Origin: Acidobacteriota bacterium
Lineage (GTDB): Bacteria; Acidobacteriota; Terriglobia; Acidiferrales; UBA7541
Direction of reading: 5' to 3'
NCBI GenBank assembly: GCA_003153585.1
Contig: PLZZ01000217.1
Span: 17,355 to 34,885, forward strand
DNA: 17,531 nucleotides
Shown here: positions 12,944 to 17,531 of the stretch, in pieces
How the letters are laid out: each line of letters starts with the position of its first letter
Numbering within the stretch: position 1 is the stretch's first letter
The notes under the pieces: model-generated
What the model saw: the letters and a program-made list of their open reading frames with translations, nothing else
Told to the model about the DNA's origin: nothing
Databases searched by the model: none
Translations under genes and position numbers: made by a program

Positions 12944-15745
12944 ATGGCAGATCCTAATCAAGTCCGCATAAATGAGCTGGCCAGGGAACTCGAGATCAAA
13001 GCAAAGGTTCTGATCGAGTACCTGCCGGAAGTTGGCGTCACCGAGAAGAAAACGCATTCGAGCTCGATCGATAATTCTCATGCCGAGCTTGTGCGGAGGC
13101 ATTTCTTGGGGTTAGCGGCGCAGGAAGCCGCTGCTGAAGCGGAGAAGGTGAAGGCTGCGACGGCGAAATCGAAGCCGTCACGCCCGGCCGCTGCAACGCA
13201 ACCGGTTGCCGCGCGTCCGGCGCCCGCGGCCTCGGTGCCGGCGGCACCGACACCCGCCACGCGTCCGGCGAGCGGCGCTACTGCACCTGCTGCAACACCC
13301 GCGAAAGCTCCGCTACCCGCAGCGAAACCGGGGATTGCGCCAGCTGGATCGGCGCCGCCTTCTCGCGTTGCGAAGCCCGGCGTTGCGCCCACACCAGGAT
13401 CTGCCCCTCCCGCACGCCCTGTAGCTGCCGGTGGTACTCCCGGGCAGGGCAGCACCACAGCGCAACGTCCCTCCGCCGCGCCCGGTGGATATAGACAAGC
13501 TGGCGCGCCATCATCCGTTCAAAGATATCCGGCAAGTTCTGGAGGTCCGTCCGGTGCTACTCAAGGCCGACCCTCGCAGGGATTTCGTCCTGCTGCACCA
13601 GGTCAGAGTCGTCCCGGTGGTGCTCCCGGACAAAGCCGTCCCGGCGCTCCCAGGCCGGGCGGACCGCCTTCGCGGTTTCCACAACGCCCTGGCAGCAGTC
13701 GCCCGGGACAAGACCCAGTAGGAGGGCAACGACCAGGCGCCGGCATTCCCAAGGCCGAACCAGGTAAACCTTTGTACGCGCGCAAGCCTCCCGCCTCGCG
13801 CGGGCGGCCGCTGATTGAAAAACGATACGCGGAAGGAGAGCGCAAACTTCATCCTGTGCGGCCTCGCGCAGGCGCAGGCCCCGGACGCGCTACGCAGATT
13901 GAACAGGCCCCGCCGGTTAAACGCGAGCCGCGCGCGGTCACCGTCACGGAAGGAATTACCGTTCGCGAACTGGCCGAGAAGCTGGACATTCGCGCCAAGG
14001 AATTATTGAAGACACTGCTTGATCGAGGCGTTTTCGCCAGCATCAATCAAGCGCTCGACGTGCCGACAGCGACGAACCTGGCCGAAGCATTCAACGGTAT
14101 CGTTCAAGTTGTCACATTTGAGGAGCAGGTTGTTCAAGAAGAGAAGATCAAAGAAGAGCGCACGGGCAATGAAGTGGCGCGCGCACCTGTAGTCACCGTG
14201 ATGGGCCACGTGGACCATGGCAAGACGAGCTTGCTGGACGTAATCAGGGAAGCCGACGTCGCGGGTGGCGAAGCGGGAGGAATCACACAACACATCGGGG
14301 CCTATGAAGCGCACGTACAGGGCAAGCGCATCGTGTTCATCGACACCCCGGGTCATGAAGCGTTCACTCGCATGCGCGCGCGCGGCGCGAAAGTTACCGA
14401 TATCGTCGTGCTGGTGGTAGGAGCGGACGATGGAATTATGCCGCAGACCGAAGAAGCGATTTCGCACGCTCGTGCAGCCGCAGTTCCGATGGTGGTCGCT
14501 ATCAACAAGATTGACAAGCCGGACGCACAGCCGGAACGCGTGAAGCGCCAGCTTTCAGACAAAGGATTGATGCCCGAAGAATGGGGCGGCGACACGGTGA
14601 TGGTGGAAGTGTCGGCCAAAATGAAGACGAACATTCCGAAGCTGCTCGAAATGATTCTCCTGGTGGGAGACCTTCGTGAGTTGAAGGCTGATCCTGATGT
14701 GCCGGCGAGCGGAACCGTGCTGGAATCGCGCGTGGACAAGGGCCGCGGCCCGGTGGCAACGATGCTGGTGCAGAACGGCACTTTGCACGTGGGAGATGTG
14801 TTCATCGTCGGCGCGGTGTACGGAAAAGTTCGCGCCATGTTTGACGATCGCGGAGCAGCCATTAAGCAAGCCGGTCCTTCGACGCCGGTGGAGGTTCTCG
14901 GTTTGCAGAGTGTGCCGGAAGCCGGCGATCAATTTCAGGTGGCGGACGAAGCCAAGGCCCGGCACATCGTTGAGTACCGGCAGGGTAAGCAGCGCGAAGC
15001 TTCGCTCGCGAAATCCGCCAGCGGCCGCTTGACGCTGGACCAGTTGCACGAACAGTTGAAAGTGGGCGAAGTGAAGGAACTGCCCGTGGTGGTGAAGGCG
15101 GACGTACAGGGATCTGTCGAAGTGCTCAACGAGATGCTGCCGAAACTTTCAAACGAGCAGGTGAAACTGAAAGTAATTCACGCGAGCGTGGGAGCGGTGA
15201 ACGAAAGCGACGTCTTGCTTGCGTCGACGTCCGGCGCCGTGATCGTCGCGTTCAACGTGAGGCCGGAGCGAAAAGCTTCGGATCTGGCGCAACGCGAGGG
15301 CGTGGACATTCGCCCCTATTCGATCATCTACGAGTTGCAGGACGAATTGAAGAAAGCCATGTCCGGATTACTTGCACCGGTAATCAAGGAAACGTATCTG
15401 GGCCGGGCGGAAGTGCGCAACACATTCAAAGTCAAGGGCGTGGGAACCATCGCCGGTTGTTCGGTACAAGACGGCATTATGAAGCGCGACGCGGAGGTCC
15501 GCGTGCAGCGCGACAACGTCGTAATTTACACCGGGCGGATCACTTCCTTGAAGCGTTTCAAGGAAGATGCCAACGAAGTGCGCCAGGGTTTTGAATGCGG
15601 TGTGGGCGTGTCGAATTTTGCGGATGTGAAAGTGGGGGACATTCTCGAATGCTTCAAGATGGAAAAGACCATAGCGCTCGAGATGCCTCCTCCCAGCGAA
15701 CGCCCGCGCCGGCAGGAACGTGCGGGGCGGCAGGAAAGCGCGTAA
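12944..15745 (+). CDS. infB: Translation initiation factor IF-2
   Basis: GTPase that brings initiator fMet-tRNA to the 30S subunit and promotes subunit joining. The protein has 933 residues. A first IF2_N domain spans about 1-55. A disordered Pro/Ala/Gly/Arg linker covers about 70-330; residues 71-280 hold 25 basic and 2 acidic residues by hand count. A second IF2_N domain spans about 333-386 ([20 protein letters not shown]). The G domain carries G1 GHVDHGKT (421-428), G2 [10 protein letters not shown] (445-454), G3 DTPG (467-470), G4 NKID (521-524) and G5 SAK (557-559). Domains II, III and IV follow to about 910, including [16 protein letters not shown] and the C-terminal fMet-tRNA-binding barrel ([19 protein letters not shown]). 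Start ATG 12944 follows GAGG by 3 nt. A short basic C-terminal tail (about 917-930) is unusual but minor. Confidence 0.98.
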   Translation: MADPNQVRINELARELEIKAKVLIEYLPEVGVTEKKTHSSSIDNSHAELVRRHFLGLAAQEAAAEAEKVKAATAKSKPSRPAAATQPVAARPAPAASVPAAPTPATRPASGATAPAATPAKAPLPAAKPGIAPAGSAPPSRVAKPGVAPTPGSAPPARPVAAGGTPGQGSTTAQRPSAAPGGYRQAGAPSSVQRYPASSGGPSGATQGRPSQGFRPAAPGQSRPGGAPGQSRPGAPRPGGPPSRFPQRPGSSRPGQDPVGGQRPGAGIPKAEPGKPLYARKPPASRGRPLIEKRYAEGERKLHPVRPRAGAGPGRATQIEQAPPVKREPRAVTVTEGITVRELAEKLDIRAKELLKTLLDRGVFASINQALDVPTATNLAEAFNGIVQVVTFEEQVVQEEKIKEERTGNEVARAPVVTVMGHVDHGKTSLLDVIREADVAGGEAGGITQHIGAYEAHVQGKRIVFIDTPGHEAFTRMRARGAKVTDIVVLVVGADDGIMPQTEEAISHARAAAVPMVVAINKIDKPDAQPERVKRQLSDKGLMPEEWGGDTVMVEVSAKMKTNIPKLLEMILLVGDLRELKADPDVPASGTVLESRVDKGRGPVATMLVQNGTLHVGDVFIVGAVYGKVRAMFDDRGAAIKQAGPSTPVEVLGLQSVPEAGDQFQVADEAKARHIVEYRQGKQREASLAKSASGRLTLDQLHEQLKVGEVKELPVVVKADVQGSVEVLNEMLPKLSNEQVKLKVIHASVGAVNESDVLLASTSGAVIVAFNVRPERKASDLAQREGVDIRPYSIIYELQDELKKAMSGLLAPVIKETYLGRAEVRNTFKVKGVGTIAGCSVQDGIMKRDAEVRVQRDNVVIYTGRITSLKRFKEDANEVRQGFECGVGVSNFADVKVGDILECFKMEKTIALEMPPPSERPRRQERAGRQESA
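13598..13645 (+). repeat. Short tandem repeat in the IF-2 linker
   Basis: This stretch encodes two near-identical units of PGQSRPG (residues 219-225 and 228-234) joined by GA, within a wider field of RPG/APG motifs. Codons differ between the copies, so the repeat is clearer in protein than in DNA. It may reflect slippage-driven linker growth. Confidence 0.45.
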
Positions 15746-15779
15746 CCACGGCGAAATCGTTTCAAGTGAATTTTCTACT

Positions 15780-15808
15780 CGCCCGTTTTAGCTGAAATTA
15801 CGGGGGCG
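15780..15808 (+). promoter_or_regulatory. Hairpin covering the presumed Shine-Dalgarno of ylxP
   Basis: CGCCCGT (15780-15786) can pair with ACGGGGGCG (15800-15808), leaving two bulged G. The GGGGG at 15802-15806, the only Shine-Dalgarno-like run before ATG 15812, would be sequestered. This could make ylxP translation low or structure-dependent. Confidence 0.35.
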
Positions 15809-15811
15809 AAA

Positions 15812-16105
15812 ATGCCGATCGGTCTCCTCACTCTTGAAATTCACATCTCCGAGGCACAGTCTCTCAAAGACAAGCGGCAAGTCCTGCGCAGCCTGAAAGA
15901 CCGCCTGCGCGCGCATTTCAACGTAGCGGTGGCGGAACTGGAGCATCAGGAGTTATGGCAACGCTCGAAGGTCGGCGTAGTGAGCATCTCGGGGGACGGC
16001 AAACATCTGGAAGAATCGCTCGCAGCAGTCGCCGCGGAATCGGAGCGGTTGCTCGGCCGTGATTTGGTTTCGCAGGAAATAGATTATTTCGAGGACAGTG
16101 AATAA
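15812..16105 (+). CDS. ylxP: DUF503 family protein, YlxP-like
   Basis: Small protein of 97 residues in the YlxP/DUF503 family. It opens with GLLTLEIHISEAQSLKDKRQVLRSLKDRL, in which the H-x-(4)-SLKDKR element is characteristic. It ends with VVSISGDGKHLEESLAAVAAESERLL and EIDYFEDSE. Family members form small alpha/beta folds and are found between infB and rbfA in many Firmicutes, exactly the position here. Their role is not firmly established; a link to ribosome assembly is inferred from synteny. The stop overlaps the rbfA start by one base (TAATG), so translation is probably coupled. Confidence 0.9.
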   Translation: MPIGLLTLEIHISEAQSLKDKRQVLRSLKDRLRAHFNVAVAELEHQELWQRSKVGVVSISGDGKHLEESLAAVAAESERLLGRDLVSQEIDYFEDSE

Positions 16106-16464
16106 TGCTCGGCGGACACCGTTCGGAACGGATCGCAGAAGAAATTCGGAACGAAGTGAGTCTCATGCTCGCGGGCGAGCTGAAAGATCCGCGGCTGGCG
16201 GGACCCGTGATGGTGACGGAGGTCCGCTTGGGCGCAGGCATGCGCACCGTGCGTGTATTCGTTCAACTCGCGGAAGACGACAACGAACGCGCGGAAACAT
16301 TAGAAGGGCTGAAAGCGGCGTCGGGCTACGTGCGCCACGAGCTGGTGGAACGTTTGCGGCTTCGGCGAGCGCCGGAAGTGATTTTTCTGCTCGACGAATC
16401 GGAAGAATACGGCCAGCATATCGACCAGCTCCTAAGAAAAGCGAAACCGCCGGAGACTTTGTAG
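16105..16464 (+). CDS. rbfA: 30S ribosome-binding factor RbfA
   Basis: RbfA binds the 30S subunit and helps 16S rRNA 5'-end maturation, notably in the cold. It has 119 residues, the usual size, as a single KH-like domain. Motifs: RSERIAEEIRNEVSLMLAGELKDPRL (6-31), VMVTEVRLGAGMRTVRVFVQL (35-55) and LKAASGYVRHELVERLRLRRAPEVIFLLDES (69-99), in which ASG is the interrupted KH loop typical of RbfA. The DESEEYGQHIDQLL end is also family-typical. The start overlaps the ylxP stop, and GAGG at 16091-16094 lies 10 nt upstream. Confidence 0.95.
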   Translation: MLGGHRSERIAEEIRNEVSLMLAGELKDPRLAGPVMVTEVRLGAGMRTVRVFVQLAEDDNERAETLEGLKAASGYVRHELVERLRLRRAPEVIFLLDESEEYGQHIDQLLRKAKPPETL

Positions 16465-16553
16465 CCGGGTTTTCGTTCTGATTTTTCTTGTAAGCAAAAA
16501 AGCGCTATAGGCCGCTTTCAAAACGCGGCAGAGCCAAGCAGCAAACTAAAAAG

Positions 16554-17528
16554 ATGCCCCGATCTCCTCAGCCTTTGCCCTACGACGGAATTCTTATCGT
16601 CGACAAGCCGCGCGGGAAAACTTCGCACGACGTGGTGGAAGCTGTGCGCCGCCTGGTTGGTTTCCGCGGCATTGGACATTTCGGAACTCTTGATCCGCTG
16701 GCAACCGGAGTCCTGGTTCTTGCGCTGGGCCGCGCCACACGGCTGGCGCGGTTTTACAGCGGACGCCGGAAGCGATACAGCTTCGCGGTGCGATTTGGAT
16801 TTTCCACTGACACCTATGACGCGGACGGCGAGGCTTTGGGTCCTGATGCCGCTCCTGCGCTGAACCCGAAAGAACTGGAAGAATACGCAGCGCGATTTCT
16901 GGGCAAGATCAAGCAAACTCCGCCGTCTTTCTCCGCGAAAAAGATTCATGGGAGGCCGGCGCATGAACTAGCGCGAAAAAACAAGCCGGTGAAGCTGGAA
17001 CCCGTCGAGGTGGACGTGTACGAATTCAGGCTTACCGGCGTGGAAGGTTCGATCGCGAGGTTCGTGGTGGAATGCGGCGCTGGGACCTACATTCGGTCGC
17101 TGGCACACGAACTCGGAGCGCTGCAGGGTTCCGGCGCGCACCTGGCGGAGATCCAACGCACGGCGGTCGGCGAGTTTACGCTGGACCAGGCCGGCCAACT
17201 GCTGGAACTCGACCAGGAGGCCAAGACGGGACGTTTGGAAAAACGCATCATTCGCCTGGAAAGTTTATTGCCTGAGCTGCCCCGGGCAACTATTTTGCCC
17301 ATCGTCGAAAAGCGCGTGCGCCACGGCGCAAAGTTCAATGTGTCGCTAGCTCAGATTCAACCTGGCCAGCTGACATCGGTTCCTGGGGCTCCCGCGCAGC
17401 TAGATTCGGATGACTGGAAGCCGTCTCGATTGCGCGTGTTTAACCAGCAGGGACAATTGATCGCTATTGCAGAGCCCGTCGTGCCACGTACCTACCAGCC
17501 GGTCGTAGTCCTCGAAGCGATTCCCTGA
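16554..17528 (+). CDS. truB: tRNA pseudouridine(55) synthase TruB
   Basis: Converts U55 in the T-loop of tRNAs to pseudouridine. The protein has 324 residues and is complete in the window. The N-terminal DGILIVDKPRGKTSHDVV (11-28) and catalytic motif GHFGTLDPLATGVL (41-54) with catalytic Asp47 are clear. Later motifs are RRKRYSFAVRFGFSTDTYDADGE (71-93), QTPPSFSAKKIHGRPAHELARK (121-142) and GAGTYIRSLAHELG (176-189). A C-terminal PUA-like domain spans about 245-324. Phe43 replaces the Thr common in this motif, but this position varies in the family. The 89-nt gap after rbfA is A/T-rich around 16480-16500 and holds a small hairpin GCCGC/GCGGC (16511-16529). I see no convincing promoter or Shine-Dalgarno there, only AAAAAG directly before the ATG. 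It is probably the last listed gene of the operon; what follows is outside. Confidence 0.97.
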   Translation: MPRSPQPLPYDGILIVDKPRGKTSHDVVEAVRRLVGFRGIGHFGTLDPLATGVLVLALGRATRLARFYSGRRKRYSFAVRFGFSTDTYDADGEALGPDAAPALNPKELEEYAARFLGKIKQTPPSFSAKKIHGRPAHELARKNKPVKLEPVEVDVYEFRLTGVEGSIARFVVECGAGTYIRSLAHELGALQGSGAHLAEIQRTAVGEFTLDQAGQLLELDQEAKTGRLEKRIIRLESLLPELPRATILPIVEKRVRHGAKFNVSLAQIQPGQLTSVPGAPAQLDSDDWKPSRLRVFNQQGQLIAIAEPVVPRTYQPVVVLEAIP

Positions 17529-17531
17529 CAC

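Noticed and set aside
16465..16553. Promoter before truB in the A/T-rich gap
   Set aside because: TTGTAA and TATAGG are only 12 nt apart, and no other pair fits. The gap probably just separates two operon genes.
1..17531. Mobile elements, CRISPR arrays, defence genes or prophage remnants
   Set aside because: No transposase, integrase, terminal inverted repeats, spaced repeats or phage genes were found. Nearly all the sequence is accounted for by housekeeping genes on one strand.

Overview
The window reads as chromosome from a Gram-negative (diderm), moderately GC-rich bacterium, most likely an Acidobacteriota member. The lineage call is an inference. It rests on outer-membrane assembly genes (bamA, skp, an ABC ATPase of LolD type) next to a ClpC-type unfoldase, on a very large secreted Ig/TIG/beta-propeller protein of a style common in soil Acidobacteriota, and on a Firmicutes-like rimP-nusA-infB-ylxP-rbfA-truB order. 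All supported genes lie on the + strand. I see no mobile element, CRISPR array, tRNA or rRNA.

Left part (1-5944): the 3' end of a lolD-like ATPase gene is followed after 7 nt by clpC, and bamA starts close behind clpC. This block concerns lipoprotein release, protein quality control and outer-membrane protein insertion.

Middle (5945-10521): a 1203-residue exported protein of unknown function has its own TATAAT-like box and a strong Shine-Dalgarno site. I read it as two Ig-like domains, two TIG-like domains, a seven-bladed propeller, a third TIG-like domain and a second seven-bladed propeller. It separates bamA from skp (ompH). skp has a good sigma70-type promoter and ends in a strong intrinsic terminator. 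The lpxD/fabZ/lpxA genes that follow skp in proteobacteria are absent.

Right part (10522-17531): a translation/transcription operon of rimP, nusA, infB, ylxP (DUF503), rbfA and truB. A promoter at 10575-10603 is followed within about 25 nt by a compact intrinsic terminator (GNRA loop, six T), then about 110 nt of structured leader before rimP. This looks like an attenuator. In Bacillus subtilis the equivalent operon is known to be autoregulated by NusA-dependent termination in its leader, so the same logic is a testable hypothesis here. NusA ends in a strongly acidic disordered tail, while the next gene's IF2 carries a strongly basic disordered linker.

Most of the window is conserved housekeeping sequence. 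The two parts worth most attention are the rimP leader and the twin-propeller protein inside the OMP-assembly locus.
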